NCBI GenBank assembly: GCA_035528275.1
Contig: DATKYV010000010.1
Location: forward strand, 1-52,077
From: DATKYV01 sp035528275
GTDB lineage: Bacteria > Acidobacteriota > Terriglobia > UBA7540
DNA length: 52,077 bases
Direction: 5' to 3'
The translations under genes and the position numbers were made by a program. This document shows, in pieces, positions 25,809-35,401 of this stretch; the stretch's first letter is position 1, and each line of letters starts with the position of its first letter. The notes below the pieces were generated by a model that made no database searches, was not told the origin of the DNA, and was given only the letters and a program-made list of their open reading frames with translations.

Positions 25809-26336
25809 GTGATTCACAGGGTCTTACAACACGCATTGACGGAATGGGAAGCGTTGAAGAGCGCGCCGATCGCGGTCGTCTTCGTGATCCTGATCGCCTT
25901 TCTCGTCGCTTATGCGGTCGTCAGATGGTTTTACTCGGCGCAGTTGCATGAGGTGAGAGAACGGCTGGCGGGAATGGACGAAAGACTGGCTGCCAAAGAC
26001 GTGCAACTGGCCGAGTACCGCCAGCGGCTCCACCTGGCTGCCTCGGAACGATTCAGCTGCTCGGGACTCTCGAACGCCGATCTTAAGGGAAGCGCTCTGA
26101 ACTGGGTCAACCAGCTGCGCGAATCCCTGGTCCTCGACGACGAGGAAGCACCGGCGGTTTCTTGTGATCAGTTGAAGGCGGATGCCATTGTCCTGAGAGA
26201 TGAATTGCTGTCACGTTTGCCGTCGTATGCCCGCGATGACCGGTGGTTTTCCTTCTATGAACGCATCGAGGATACGGCGGGAATGGCCGTGGTGGCAGAA
26301 GACCTGGAGCGCCTGGCGGACAGCCTTTCCGGATAG
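25809..26336 (+). CDS. Membrane-anchored coiled-coil protein
   Basis: 175 residues from GTG 25809. One membrane helix (about 22-43, VVFVILIAFLVAYAVVRWF) is followed by a short coiled coil (LHEVRERLAGMDERLAAKDVQLAEYRQRL) and a soluble helical domain. No catalytic motif. A clear ribosome site is lacking, so the exact start is uncertain. Divergent to the small two-gene operon. Function unknown. Confidence 0.6.
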   Translation: MIHRVLQHALTEWEALKSAPIAVVFVILIAFLVAYAVVRWFYSAQLHEVRERLAGMDERLAAKDVQLAEYRQRLHLAASERFSCSGLSNADLKGSALNWVNQLRESLVLDDEEAPAVSCDQLKADAIVLRDELLSRLPSYARDDRWFSFYERIEDTAGMAVVAEDLERLADSLSG

Positions 26337-26444
26337 GCGCCGAACGCGCTCGGACTCCTTACGTTTCTTCGTTCTCCCCACGCGCAAATCATTCGCTGCG
26401 CGAACCACCAGGCGTCTTGAAGTGGAGTTTTGGGTGAAGAATGA

Positions 26445-27263
26445 TTACTGCGTAGGCTTCTTTCCTGACCCGGTCAGGAGTTTGAAGTCGCCCTTAATGG
26501 TTCCCCAGGCGAGTTCCACATACTCATTGATGGCCCTTTCGGCCTTGCCAAGGCCATCCGAGGTCGGACAAAGATCCGCCGGCCCGAGGTTCTTGTGAGC
26601 GGTAGACCAGTAGCCGGCTGGCGCGGCGATGGGGTCTGCTCCCACCTTCTTGAACATGGATATGGCCTTCGCCATATGCGAGGCGGAAGTAACCAGAATG
26701 AATGGGTCTTTCCCGACGATCATGCTGACGAGTTGAGCCTGTTCCTCGCCGCCCTCGGCTTTGGTTTCGAGAATCATATCCTGGCGCCGCACTCCCAGCC
26801 CCTGCCCGGCTACCGCCATATACTCGGCCATCGGGTAAGTGTCGCGCCCGGGACCCCCGGATAGAATGAGCTTTCGTCCGCCGAGTTGCTTGTAGAGCCT
26901 GATGCCTTCAACAAGCCGAACCAGCGAGTCTTCACGGGCTTGGTTGGACATGCGAATTTGCGGATCGGAAATTTCGGACGCACCCAGCACCACGATGTAC
27001 TTCGTGCCCCGCACTTGGCGGCTGGTCTCGGGATCGGTAGGCAGAACAAGCCTCGGGTATTGGTGCTCGAGCGGGCGGAGCAGTATGTTCGAAAAGGCCG
27101 GGTTCCCCAAGAGGAGAAGAATCGCCACTCCCATGAAGACCACGAATTTCCCAGCCGCCTGCTTTTTCGTGCAGCAGAGGAGGAAAAGACCTGTGAGAAG
27201 GATTGCGGTACAGAACGGAACGGGAAGAAGCAGAATGGACATCAGTTTCTCCAGCGTAAGCAT
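26445..27263 (-). CDS. ElyC/SanA/YdcF (DUF218) family membrane protein
   Basis: 272 residues with two N-terminal membrane helices (about 8-31 and 40-57), then the DUF218 domain in the periplasm. Family blocks are visible: YIVVLGASE, RLVEGIRLYKQLGGRKLILSGG and EQAQLVSMIVGKDPFILVTSASHM. E. coli ElyC affects envelope glycan biogenesis; the chemistry is not settled. AGAGGAG precedes the ATG. No operon partner is obvious. Confidence 0.88.
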   Translation of the reverse strand: MLTLEKLMSILLLPVPFCTAILLTGLFLLCCTKKQAAGKFVVFMGVAILLLLGNPAFSNILLRPLEHQYPRLVLPTDPETSRQVRGTKYIVVLGASEISDPQIRMSNQAREDSLVRLVEGIRLYKQLGGRKLILSGGPGRDTYPMAEYMAVAGQGLGVRRQDMILETKAEGGEEQAQLVSMIVGKDPFILVTSASHMAKAISMFKKVGADPIAAPAGYWSTAHKNLGPADLCPTSDGLGKAERAINEYVELAWGTIKGDFKLLTGSGKKPTQ

Positions 27264-27395
27264 CGTCTCCTCTTTTCAGCGGCGCCTATGCCGCGCGCTG
27301 GACCCCTCCGACCCAGAGACTGCGGGCGCCCATTCTGGATAATTACCGCTTGTCGGCCCGAAGGGCGCTCGAAACAGGCCGCGCGGCACGTAACG

Positions 27396-27590
27396 TTAAC
27401 TGGCGATTTGAAACTTGGAGGCAAGCGCCAGGAAGACTGAGTTGACTTGCTCAGCCACCGTTCCCATCGCGGCAGCCGCTCCGAGTGCAATCGCCGCCGC
27501 AATAAACGCGTATTCGACCAAATCTTGGCCGCTATCCTCGGAGTGAAGCGCACGCAGGACTATTCGAATCCGCCCAAGTTCGTTTCGCAT
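27396..27590 (-). CDS. Flp/Fap-type pilin
   Basis: 64-residue prepilin with the class IVb signature: a short charged leader, Gly then QDLVEYAFIAAAIALGAA, with the conserved Glu-Tyr in the hydrophobic helix. Cleavage is expected after SEDSG by a TadV-type peptidase. Flp pilins build Tad adhesion pili, but no tad genes lie in view, so it may be an orphan. GGAGGAAAAAC precedes the ATG. Confidence 0.85.
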   Translation of the reverse strand: MRNELGRIRIVLRALHSEDSGQDLVEYAFIAAAIALGAAAAMGTVAEQVNSVFLALASKFQIAS

Positions 27591-27912
27591 GTTTTTCCTC
27601 CGTGCCCAAGGGTAGCTCGCCGGGGGCGCCTCTCCAATGGCACGGAAGTACTAAAGTCTCGACACACGAAGGAGATAGGGGCCGGCAGTGCGATGGCGGG
27701 TCTGGCGGCTGGGAGTTGGCTTATGACCCGGGATCAAGGTTCCTATCCGAAGCCGCCCTGGCGCCATTCGCATGCGATAAGTGGTTTATATGCAATAAAG
27801 TAGAAACAACAGCGGACAAGACCGAAAAATCGTGTGCCACGAGGGTCTTGTGACTTCTGCCTGAGAATGTTAGCCTTTGCCTGCCAGGCTCGCTCGGAAC
27901 ACAGAGGTCACT
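27591..27912. other. Intergenic region between pilin and PilZ genes
   Basis: 322 bp holding the divergent control regions of the Flp pilin and the PilZ protein. An AT-rich patch near 27776-27806 (GTGGTTTATATGCAATAAAG) is the best place for promoter elements, but no clean -35/-10 pair could be set. No coding signal seen. Confidence 0.4.
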
Positions 27913-28254
27913 GTGGGTGTAGCGAACATCCGTGGAAGCATGCGCGTTCCGTTGGAGCTGCCCGTTCAGGTCCGCTGGAGGGCTACCGGCGGCCGCACGC
28001 AACGGGCGGAAGGGAAGACGAGCAATATCAGCGGCAACGGGCTGTTCATGGCGATTCCCAGGCGTCTGAGGCCCGGGGCCCGAATCGCTTTCACTATCAT
28101 GTTGCCGGCTGAAATCGTCAAGATCCCTATCAAGCTCATCTGCCGCGGGCGCGTGGTGAGGCATCACAGGTCCAACAACCTTAAGGGTGTGGCAGCAATC
28201 ATCGACGATTACAAGCTCCTCCCCGTGAAGCCCAGGCGTCGGGTCAGGAAATAA
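27913..28254 (+). CDS. PilZ domain protein
   Basis: About 113 residues forming a single PilZ beta-barrel, the c-di-GMP receptor fold. The typical strand SNISGNGLFMAIPRRL and the C-terminal ICRGRVVRH are present. The N-terminal RxxxR of the c-di-GMP site is not clear (MRVPLELPVQVRW), so ligand binding is uncertain. GTG 27913 is preferred because AGAGGT lies six bases upstream. The neighbour across the gap is a pilin, which fits c-di-GMP-linked surface behaviour by context only. Confidence 0.75.
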   Translation: MGVANIRGSMRVPLELPVQVRWRATGGRTQRAEGKTSNISGNGLFMAIPRRLRPGARIAFTIMLPAEIVKIPIKLICRGRVVRHHRSNNLKGVAAIIDDYKLLPVKPRRRVRK

Positions 28255-28378
28255 GCCAGAAGCTTCCATCGTCGGCGGATGAGAGAGACTACCTGGTGCC
28301 GAAAAGGGCCTCTCTCACTCTCAGATCGGAAAGGCTCCCTGTCTTTAGCCGGGCGGGGAGCGAGCAGGAGGTACCCAA

Positions 28379-29332
28379 ATGGGACGCGTCGCCTTGGCCG
28401 TTTTCCTGTTGAGCGCCGCATTTATGGTGGGGGAGCCGACGGAGGCTGTTCTGGCTTCCGGGTCCTACCAGGTGGTTCATGGCTGGCCCAAACTGCCCGA
28501 CGGGTTCGCTTTTGGACAAGTCTCAGGGGTGGGGGTGGATTCGCACAACCACGTCTTCGTTTTTCACCGAGGCGACCACCCCATCATGTGCATTGACGGC
28601 GCGACGGGAGAAATCATCAAGTCCTGGGGCGACGGCGTCTTTGAAACTCCCCATGGCCTCGCCGTAGATGGCAAAGACAACGTGTGGGTTACCGACCTTG
28701 GCCTTCACCAGGTCTTCAAGTTCAGCCACGACGGCGAACTATTGATGACCCTGGGAGAGAAGGGCGTTCCCGGACTCGATGGCACCCACTTCAACAAGCC
28801 CACCGACGTGGCGATTACCCCCAGTGGAGAGTTCTACGTTTCGGACGGATACGAAAACAGTCGCGTGGCGAAGTTTTCGGCGCAGGGGAAGTTCCTTTTC
28901 GACTGGGGAACGAAAGGCGACCAGCCCGGCGAGTTTGACCTCCCTCATGGTATCGCGCTCGACCGCCAGGGTCACGTTTACGTCGCCGACCGCACGAATT
29001 CCCGCGTTCAGGTTTTTGATGGAAACGGGAAATTCCTTGCTGAATGGAAAAGCGCGGAGATCGGTCGTCCGTGGGATGTCGCGGTGGGACCGGACGGCAT
29101 CGCCTACGTCATGGACGGCGGCGACATGAACCCCAAGCCTCCCGACCGCGGCCGCGTGGTGAAAGTCGACTTGCAGGGAAAGGTCCTGGATGAGTTTGGT
29201 TCCTTTGGAAGCTACGACGGGCAGTTCTACTGGGGGCACGCTGTGGCGGTGGCGGCGAACGGCGACGTCTACGTCACAGACGTCCACCTGGGCATGCGCG
29301 TTCAGAAGTTCGTGAAGTCGAAGGGGAAATAG
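28379..29332 (+). CDS. Secreted NHL-repeat beta-propeller protein
   Basis: 317 residues, signal peptide at about 1-26. About six NHL-type repeats follow, with units such as GLAVDGKDNVWVTDLGLHQVFKF and GIALDRQGHVYVADRTNSRVQVF. This resembles the propeller of peptidyl-alpha-hydroxyglycine amidating lyases, but catalysis cannot be shown. GGAGGT precedes the ATG. Likely a surface or periplasmic binding protein. Confidence 0.82.
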   Translation: MGRVALAVFLLSAAFMVGEPTEAVLASGSYQVVHGWPKLPDGFAFGQVSGVGVDSHNHVFVFHRGDHPIMCIDGATGEIIKSWGDGVFETPHGLAVDGKDNVWVTDLGLHQVFKFSHDGELLMTLGEKGVPGLDGTHFNKPTDVAITPSGEFYVSDGYENSRVAKFSAQGKFLFDWGTKGDQPGEFDLPHGIALDRQGHVYVADRTNSRVQVFDGNGKFLAEWKSAEIGRPWDVAVGPDGIAYVMDGGDMNPKPPDRGRVVKVDLQGKVLDEFGSFGSYDGQFYWGHAVAVAANGDVYVTDVHLGMRVQKFVKSKGK

Positions 29333-29405
29333 CCGCAGAAAGCCGCGTGGTAGGACACCCACGCTAACTTTCGGAAGATGATTCGCATTCGAGGCGGCCC
29401 AGCAG

Positions 29406-29722
29406 ATGGCCAGGCACCACTCACCGCAATTCCTGGTGCTCGTCGAGGACGCGAAGGGGCGCATTCGCGAGATTAGCGCCAGGGACCTGAAGGGAAAGCT
29501 CGATGGGGGAGAGAACTTTCACTTGATTGATGTGCGCGAGGCCGAAGTCTGGGCCGCCGGCCATCTCCCACGGGCCCAGCATTTGTGCAAGGGAATCCTG
29601 GAGCGCGACATCGAAACCACCGTTATTGCGGCGGCGGTTTCCGGTCGGCGCTCTGGGCCGATAACATGCAGAAAATGGGATACCGGCGCGTCATGTCACT
29701 CGCCGGTGGCTGGCGCGGCTGA
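29406..29722 (+). pseudogene. Rhodanese-domain protein with internal frameshifting deletion
   Basis: The first frame reads a rhodanese start: FHLIDVREAEVWAAGHLPRA and KGILERDIETT. The second frame resumes with the catalytic loop YCGGGFRSAL, then DNMQKMGYRRVMSLAGGWRG and TGA at 29720-29722. Between them about ten expected residues (the IPD..PIVL stretch) are missing and the frame shifts. The catalytic Cys exists but is not in frame with the start. It is a real pseudogene or a misassembly; unlike the ferredoxin lesions this is not a homopolymer slip. Confidence 0.7.
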
Positions 29723-30032
29723 CGGGAAGCAGGTTACCCCACCGAAGTTTGACCCCAAGACCCTGCCTTCAATTCCACATCCTTCTCTTGGGTCAACGAG
29801 GACAGACGACTCTCCTCCCCACCGGTAGGCATCCGGATCCACCGAGGTTTCTGCGAGAAGGTTTTCAGCCCAGCCGGGAGCGCTGGGAGCGCGAATCTCA
29901 TAAAACTCCCACTCGCCGCGGGAGGGTTCTTGCAGGCCCGGCAGAAAATCAAGCCCCTGAAACCCGTCTCTGTCGTTTGTGTTTTGGGAATGCGATAGAA
30001 ATTCAGCAAATGCAAGCCCAGTCGCGCCTGGG
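29723..30032. other. Intergenic region, no gene seen
   Basis: 310 bp between the rhodanese relic and the 3' end of the PEGA gene. Short frames exist on both strands but lack starts, ribosome sites or family features. No terminator hairpin with a T-tract was found for either neighbour. Confidence 0.4.
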
Positions 30033-30995
30033 CTAGCGGCCTCGGGCGGTTGAGTCGAAGAACTTGATGAAATCGTCGGCGAGGCCGCGCCCCACCTTAG
30101 TGATGCTGTAGCCCCGCAGCGAAAATCCGCCACCTTTGCTGGTGGCCCACAAATCGCCATCGACATTGCGCGCGCGCAGAACCGCGCCGGCCTGGTTTCC
30201 CGCGTTGAGCAGGACTTGCCGGCCGGTCTGCTGGACCGAGAGCGTGAGGTCGGCCTCGGCGGGCGAAGAGACCAGCCGCAGTCTGCCCCACCTGCTGAGC
30301 TTCTCGTCGATAGCGGTCTTCAGTGCGGGGTTGCTCCCTGGGCTGACGGAAATGCAGAGGGTCTTCGCCGAACCCAGCAACTCCGGAAGATTGATCTCCG
30401 CAGGTGACACCGCCGGCGCGCTTGTGCCGGCCATGGCGGGGGCAGCCTCCGTCGGAGCCTTGGCGGAAAGCTTGGCCTTGACCGTCCACACATCACCGGG
30501 TCCGAGCTGAACGGACTGTTGCCAGCTTTCGTAACCCTTGGCAGAAGCGCGCAGGCGATAGGAACCCGGTTCCAGCCCGGACAGAACCAGCCTACCTTCC
30601 GGGCTGGTTGTGCCACGCGGTTCGTCGTTCAAATATATGTCAGCCTCACCGGGGCTGGTTTCGATCTGAAGGGTGGCTTTTGCCGGTGAATTGGGCGCAG
30701 CAGGTTTGCGGGAAACGGCGCGTAAGGCTGCAATCAACTCGTTGCTCGCACCCGCCTGGCGCAACTCTGACTCGACTGCGGAGTCGACTTCAAAACTAAT
30801 CCCTCGTTCTTCGGCCAGCGCCGCCACGCGGCTGCTCGGCACGCCGCCTTCGAGGAGCGATACGACATCATTCCTGGTTAGGGCCTTCTCCTGCTGCGCG
30901 GCAAGCATCGCGGGCAAGAGCGCCGTGACGAATGCTAAGAAGGCCAGGGTTTTGAAAAAGGGAAGAATCCTGTGTGCGGCAGATCCAACGGGCAT
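30033..30995 (-). CDS. Secreted PEGA-domain protein
   Basis: 320 residues with a signal peptide (to about LPAMLAAQ). Then a helical segment (DVVSLLEGGVPSSRVAALAEERG) and a PEGA domain at about 108-176 (ATLQIETSPGEADIYLNDEPRGTT...YRLRASAKGYESW). The C-terminal domain has no family I can name. PEGA domains are surface or wall-associated beta modules. No catalytic motif. Function unknown. Confidence 0.75.
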   Translation of the reverse strand: MPVGSAAHRILPFFKTLAFLAFVTALLPAMLAAQQEKALTRNDVVSLLEGGVPSSRVAALAEERGISFEVDSAVESELRQAGASNELIAALRAVSRKPAAPNSPAKATLQIETSPGEADIYLNDEPRGTTSPEGRLVLSGLEPGSYRLRASAKGYESWQQSVQLGPGDVWTVKAKLSAKAPTEAAPAMAGTSAPAVSPAEINLPELLGSAKTLCISVSPGSNPALKTAIDEKLSRWGRLRLVSSPAEADLTLSVQQTGRQVLLNAGNQAGAVLRARNVDGDLWATSKGGGFSLRGYSITKVGRGLADDFIKFFDSTARGR

Positions 30996-31317
30996 GAGCG
31001 GGACCTCCGGAAGGTATTGGCTGCCGGCGTTGCTGAAAGAAGCGTAGCAATTCCCTGTGGCAATGACAATCGGCTTCCACGCAACTGTCGTCCCCGGGAC
31101 AATTTGGCAGTCGGAAGGATTAGGTTGGGCTGCTCGTCTTCGAGGGATTCTTCCACGCCCAATTCAAGGCCAAGCCCATAGAAAATTCTCCGCTGGTCAG
31201 TGCCTTGGGAGTTAGGTAGCGAGGACGGACGCAACCAGTGTTACGCGGCGCGTGGTGAACCCAACATCTCGCCGAGGCGGCCATGTGGGACACTGCGGGC
31301 CACTTCGCGGAAGGGAC
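30996..31317. other. Intergenic region, no gene seen
   Basis: 322 bp upstream of the PEGA gene and downstream of the cyclopropane synthase gene, both on the minus strand. It must hold the PEGA promoter, but no clear -35/-10 pair stands out. One minus-strand frame near 31120-31200 reads GEFSMGLALNWAWKNPSK before a stop; too short to call. Confidence 0.35.
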
Positions 31318-32412
31318 TCATCGCACGGAAACATATCCTCCTTCCACTCCGCGTTTGGAGAGCACGATCTGCCAGGACTGGTTGCTCCGCGCTCGAAACG
31401 ATCCGGCGCAAGCCAGCAGATAGTACTTCCACATGCGGTAGAAACGCTCACCGTAGCGGGCTTGAAGATTCGGCCAGTGCCCGGCGAAATTCCAAAACCA
31501 CGCCACTAACGTCTTGTCGTAATCGGCCCCGAAATTGTGCCAGTCCTCCATGACAAACAAGCCTTCGATGGCAGTCCCCATCTGCTCGACGGAGGGAATC
31601 ACGGAATTGGGAAAGATGTACTTCTCAAACCACGGATCAGTGTGCCGCACGGATCCTTCACCGCCGATGGAATCGAGAAGAAACAGACCGTCATCGGCAA
31701 GGTGATCGGCGACGATGCGCATGAAGGTCCGGTAGTTCCTGCCGCCCACGTGTTCAAACATGCCCAGGGACACGATATGGTCGTAGGTCCCTTCGATATC
31801 CCGATAATCCTGAAGCTCAATCCGTATGGGCAATCCCGCGCAGAGCTGCCGTCCCAATTTCGCCTGTTCCTTCGACACCGTGTTTCCGACGCCGGTGACG
31901 CCGTAATGCTCCGCGGCGTATTTCAAAAAACTGCCCCAGCCGCAGCCGATGTCTAGGACCTTCTGACCTGCCTTGAGTCCCAACTTGCGACACACGAGGT
32001 CCAGCTTTGCCTCCTGCGCTTCGTCCAGGGTCCTGGCGTTTTTCCAATATGCGCAGGTGTAGACCATTCGCCGATCGAGCATAGCCCGGTACAGATCGTT
32101 CCCGATATCGTAGTGCCGCTCGCCGATCTCAAAGGCTTTGGATCGCCGCTGGGGGTTGACGAAGGCCATGCCGAGGGCCCGCAACAACGTCTTCCAGTCG
32201 GACCGGATCTTGGCGGCCAAATCAGCTCGCAAAGCGCGATGAAAGAATTCGTCGAGCTGTTGGACATCCCACCAGCCATCCATGTAGGACTCGCCGAGCC
32301 CTAGCAAGCCCTGGCTCAACACGCGGTCGTAGAATCCTTCATTGTGGATCCGGATGTCCCACGGCCGATTGCCATTAATTCTGATATCAGCAAGGGCGAA
32401 GATGCGCTCCAT
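31318..32412 (-). CDS. cfa: Cyclopropane-fatty-acyl-phospholipid synthase
   Basis: Transfers a methylene from AdoMet to cis double bonds of membrane phospholipids. 364 residues against about 380 in E. coli. AdoMet motif I reads VLDIGCGWGS (about 152-161). The catalytic-region pieces ERHYDIGNDLYRAMLD, VSLGMFEHVGGRNY and FPNSVIPSV are present. ATG 32410-32412 is chosen because the family N-terminus begins here. It helps membranes under acid or stationary stress. Monocistronic by spacing. Confidence 0.93.
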   Translation of the reverse strand: MERIFALADIRINGNRPWDIRIHNEGFYDRVLSQGLLGLGESYMDGWWDVQQLDEFFHRALRADLAAKIRSDWKTLLRALGMAFVNPQRRSKAFEIGERHYDIGNDLYRAMLDRRMVYTCAYWKNARTLDEAQEAKLDLVCRKLGLKAGQKVLDIGCGWGSFLKYAAEHYGVTGVGNTVSKEQAKLGRQLCAGLPIRIELQDYRDIEGTYDHIVSLGMFEHVGGRNYRTFMRIVADHLADDGLFLLDSIGGEGSVRHTDPWFEKYIFPNSVIPSVEQMGTAIEGLFVMEDWHNFGADYDKTLVAWFWNFAGHWPNLQARYGERFYRMWKYYLLACAGSFRARSNQSWQIVLSKRGVEGGYVSVR

Positions 32413-32726
32413 GGTTTCTCGCCCCGGCGAGTGGGCCGTGTTCTTAACGGTGTGGGCTGGTGAGGTCGGGAAACACTTTGCAGTACCAGGGTGATTCCGT
32501 GAAGGTGAAGCGGATTCGTGCGCGACCGAAGCATCCACCACGGCGGGCACCTCCAGGAGCTTCGTGCGGTGGCCGCGGGTTGTTCCCGTCAGAAACCGGG
32601 TCGCGAGGCCAAGCGACCCGGAATACCACTTTGCAGTTTATCAAGGCGGGTCGCGAAATGCGAGCCTCGGCCGGGCATAGCAGGGCCGCGGCCCGCAAGG
32701 TGCAGCTAGGGTTTCACCGGAAAGGC
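32413..32726. other. Intergenic region with repeated CACTTTGCAGT
   Basis: 314 bp between cfa and the GH172 gene. An 11-base direct repeat, CACTTTGCAGT, occurs twice, near 32470 and near 32630. It may be part of promoters or a small dispersed repeat. No gene is supported. Confidence 0.35.
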
Positions 32727-33899
32727 TCAGGGTTTGCCCATGGTGGGGCCGCCGGTGTCGAACTGTCTCGGAATCCGATCGCCCACCCCCGGCAACGGGG
32801 CGAAGGGCTTGTGCGGCTCGGTCTGATACCAATAGGCCACGGTATAGAAGTTGTCGGAGCGGTGATTGGCGTGGCCGCTCTCGATGGTGACCTTGATCGA
32901 CTTCTCGAAAGTGACCGGCGAATCGGTATGGAAGCGGTAGACCATCCACTTGGCGCCGCGGTCGTCGCCGCCGTTCATGGGGTTGCCGTAGCGCTGGTAG
33001 GCGAATGTGGGCCGGGTTCCGCCGAAGGGATTAATACCGCATCCGCCGTAGCACCACGCGCCGAGGTAATAGTCCTCCGAGCCCGTGCCGTTGATTTGTG
33101 GGGTTGTGGCCCCATCGATGAGAATCATCTCGTCGCCCTCGCCCCACCAGTCGCCCTGATTTTGAAGGATGCTGTGCGTGACGCCCACGTAGTGTCCCCG
33201 GCCCTCCGCTTCCAGGATAACGTAGTTGCCCTCACCCCGCAGGTTCTCCTTGTTGTTCAGCTTATCGTCGCCGTTCTGTTGCCAGTCCGTCGTCCAACCC
33301 TTGTTGGGCGCCGCCTGTCGGTACTGCGCGTGGAAGTAGGCGAGGCTTTCGGGTAGCGAGGGGTGCTTCTGATAATCAATGTTGTAGTAGAACGCGCCGA
33401 CGGGAAACTCGCCTTCATTCGTCACCGTGATTCTCGCCGACCGCCGGAAGGGCATGGGAAAGAAGCAATTGAGCGCTTTCTGTGAGCCCACCGACAAGGG
33501 AGCCGATTCGTAGAGGAAATACTCCCCCAGCCCCAATCCGAAGAAATCGCCGATGGGCGATTCAACGCTGGGACTTTCTTCGCCGTCCCAGTACATCCTG
33601 AGAATGATCTTCTTCAGATGGTTTTGCTCCTGAGTGGCGATCGTGATCCAGATGTGAGTGATGATGCCTGGTCCCTCCAACTCGGCGATGGCGCGCGTCT
33701 CTCCCGACTTGATTTTGTTCTTCCAATTGCCATCGTCGTTGGCGCCGGTGCGGTCGAAGCTCGAGGCGCGATGGACGGTGTAGTCCTTCAGGAAAGGGAG
33801 GCTGCTGATCTCCTTTTGCACGTCTTGCCCTGCCACGGATAAGCCGGTGCAAACCACCATGGCGCTTGCGGCCAGTGCGTGAATGAAATTCGCTTTCAT
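32727..33899 (-). CDS. GH172 (DUF2961) glycoside hydrolase
   Basis: 390 residues, signal peptide at about 1-24. Double jelly-roll family whose known members act on fructofuranose or arabinofuranose glycans. Family blocks: SSFDRTGANDDG near the start, GPGIITHIWIT, and GTGSEDYYLGAWCYG, which holds the conserved Glu-Asp. Expected to be periplasmic or extracellular and to degrade plant or microbial polysaccharide. The substrate cannot be assigned. The only gene of this kind in the window. Confidence 0.9.
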   Translation of the reverse strand: MKANFIHALAASAMVVCTGLSVAGQDVQKEISSLPFLKDYTVHRASSFDRTGANDDGNWKNKIKSGETRAIAELEGPGIITHIWITIATQEQNHLKKIILRMYWDGEESPSVESPIGDFFGLGLGEYFLYESAPLSVGSQKALNCFFPMPFRRSARITVTNEGEFPVGAFYYNIDYQKHPSLPESLAYFHAQYRQAAPNKGWTTDWQQNGDDKLNNKENLRGEGNYVILEAEGRGHYVGVTHSILQNQGDWWGEGDEMILIDGATTPQINGTGSEDYYLGAWCYGGCGINPFGGTRPTFAYQRYGNPMNGGDDRGAKWMVYRFHTDSPVTFEKSIKVTIESGHANHRSDNFYTVAYWYQTEPHKPFAPLPGVGDRIPRQFDTGGPTMGKP

Positions 33900-34259
33900 G
33901 GTTCTCTCCTTGCGAGGAGTATCCGCGACATCCGGGGTTTATTTGACTGGAAATCAACGATCGCGGAGAGCGCGGCCATTGTTGGTCCGCGGGCGCGCGA
34001 AAGTCAAGGCCGGACAAAGCAAGGTGAGGGAGTGCGGCGCCCCCTAAGCCCAGTAGGGCCCGGGAGGAGTTCCGCGCGCGGGAGAAGTCATGTCGCGACG
34101 CGCCCCGTGCGCATCGCACGGGTGTTTTGTCCATTTCGGTGCACAAAAACAACTTTGTGCCTGACCCGCGCATCCTTATTGGAAGCGAGCGAATGCGTTC
34201 AGCTAGCGCAGGCGGAGCAGTTCGCGCGCCAATTCCCGTTTGCACGGAGCCCATTGACC

Positions 34260-34952
34260 ATGACAAGAATGAAATTTCTCGCCCCTCTACTCCTGATTGC
34301 AGTGGTTGGTTTCCTGCCGGACGTTGCGCGGGCCCAGGGAGTTCGCGTCTTCGCCATGGGCACCGGGTCGTTTCTTCTCAGCGAAAAGTTCTTCGAGGTG
34401 GCCGGTGACCCTTTCCGCTCCAACTACGCTCCCGGCGGGAAGATCATCTTGGGAGGCGAATACTCACGAAACAAGGTCCTGGGCTTCGAAGTCGCTTACG
34501 CCTACGGTCGAAACAATCTTCGCGTAGCCGACCTCAATGCGTCTCCTGTCGATGAAGCGGGCTATGGCGTCCGGATCCAGCGCTTGAACGGGAACCTGGT
34601 TCTTCACAGCCCTGTGGAACTGTTCCGCCTGCGGCCCTACGTGACCGCGGGGATTGAATTCACCCGTTACGCCCCGACTAGTGAAGCCAAGGAATTGGGG
34701 TTTACCGGGGGTTTTGCCGGCCAGTCGGCGATGCTCGAGGCCAATAACAAACCGGGTATCAATTACGGCGGGGGCGTGGAATGGAGTCTGCTGCCGAAGC
34801 TGGGGCTGCGCCTCGACGTGCGCGACCATGTCACCGGAACGCCCCGTTTCGGCCTCTCGCAGAATTCGTCGAGCGGCGCCATCTTTCCCATCAGCGGAAG
34901 CGCCCACAACGTGGAAATCTCCGCCGGGTTCACACTGCATTTCGGGGATTGA
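34260..34952 (+). CDS. Outer-membrane beta-barrel-like protein
   Basis: 230 residues with a signal peptide (FLAPLLLIAVVGFLPDVARA). The rest alternates hydrophobic and polar residues with aromatic girdles, as in an 8-strand barrel, and ends VEISAGFTLHFGD, a C-terminal strand (here with a short tail). The N-terminal start could also be ATG 34269. No known function; convergent with the NTF2-like gene. Confidence 0.7.
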   Translation: MTRMKFLAPLLLIAVVGFLPDVARAQGVRVFAMGTGSFLLSEKFFEVAGDPFRSNYAPGGKIILGGEYSRNKVLGFEVAYAYGRNNLRVADLNASPVDEAGYGVRIQRLNGNLVLHSPVELFRLRPYVTAGIEFTRYAPTSEAKELGFTGGFAGQSAMLEANNKPGINYGGGVEWSLLPKLGLRLDVRDHVTGTPRFGLSQNSSSGAIFPISGSAHNVEISAGFTLHFGD

Positions 34953-34978
34953 GCCGCCGGAGGGCGGCCATTCCAGCC

Positions 34979-35401
34979 TTAGACCACGCGGCGGTGCCAG
35001 TACTCGCGGAAGGTGCGAACCTGCTTCCCGTAGAAATCGGCGAGGAGGATGCCGGCCAGTTCCCGGCGCTCGCTCGTGGGGCGGTGCGTGTATGAGCAGG
35101 TCCACTCGGCAAACAGGGCGTAGCGAGACAGGAAAAAGTTCACCACCCCAAATTGAATCTTGTCCTGCTTCTCAGTGGCTTTCTTCCAGTAGGCGGCGAT
35201 GTCCTCGCGCCCCACGATGGGTTTGCCGAAGGGGTTTTCCCAGTAGTGCGCGTCGCGGGTGAAGAGACTGGCGGCAAGTTCCGCATTCCGGGTTTCCCAC
35301 ACTTCCTTGTAGGTGGCCAGGAATCTCTTGGCGGTGGCGGCATCGAGTTTGGCGCGCCGCCTGCTTCCCGATGCGGACTTCTTCCCTGAGGTCCTTGCCA
35401 T
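34979..35401 (-). CDS. NTF2-like/SnoaL-like fold protein
   Basis: 140 residues. A basic N-terminal tail (KKSASGSRRRAK), then the cone-shaped NTF2-like fold with FLATYKEVWETRNAELAASLFTRDAHYWENPF and the closing strand FREYWHRRV. Members serve as enzymes or binding modules; no active-site residues can be assigned. ATG 35399-35401 has GGAGGG just upstream. Function unknown. Confidence 0.75.
   Translation of the reverse strand: MARTSGKKSASGSRRRAKLDAATAKRFLATYKEVWETRNAELAASLFTRDAHYWENPFGKPIVGREDIAAYWKKATEKQDKIQFGVVNFFLSRYALFAEWTCSYTHRPTSERRELAGILLADFYGKQVRTFREYWHRRVV

Noticed and set aside
27702..28269. Minus-strand frame over the PilZ gene
   Set aside because: Shadow of the PilZ coding strand; no motif.
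29734..30015. Minus-strand frame between rhodanese and PEGA genes
   Set aside because: No start signal, no composition or family support; left as intergenic.
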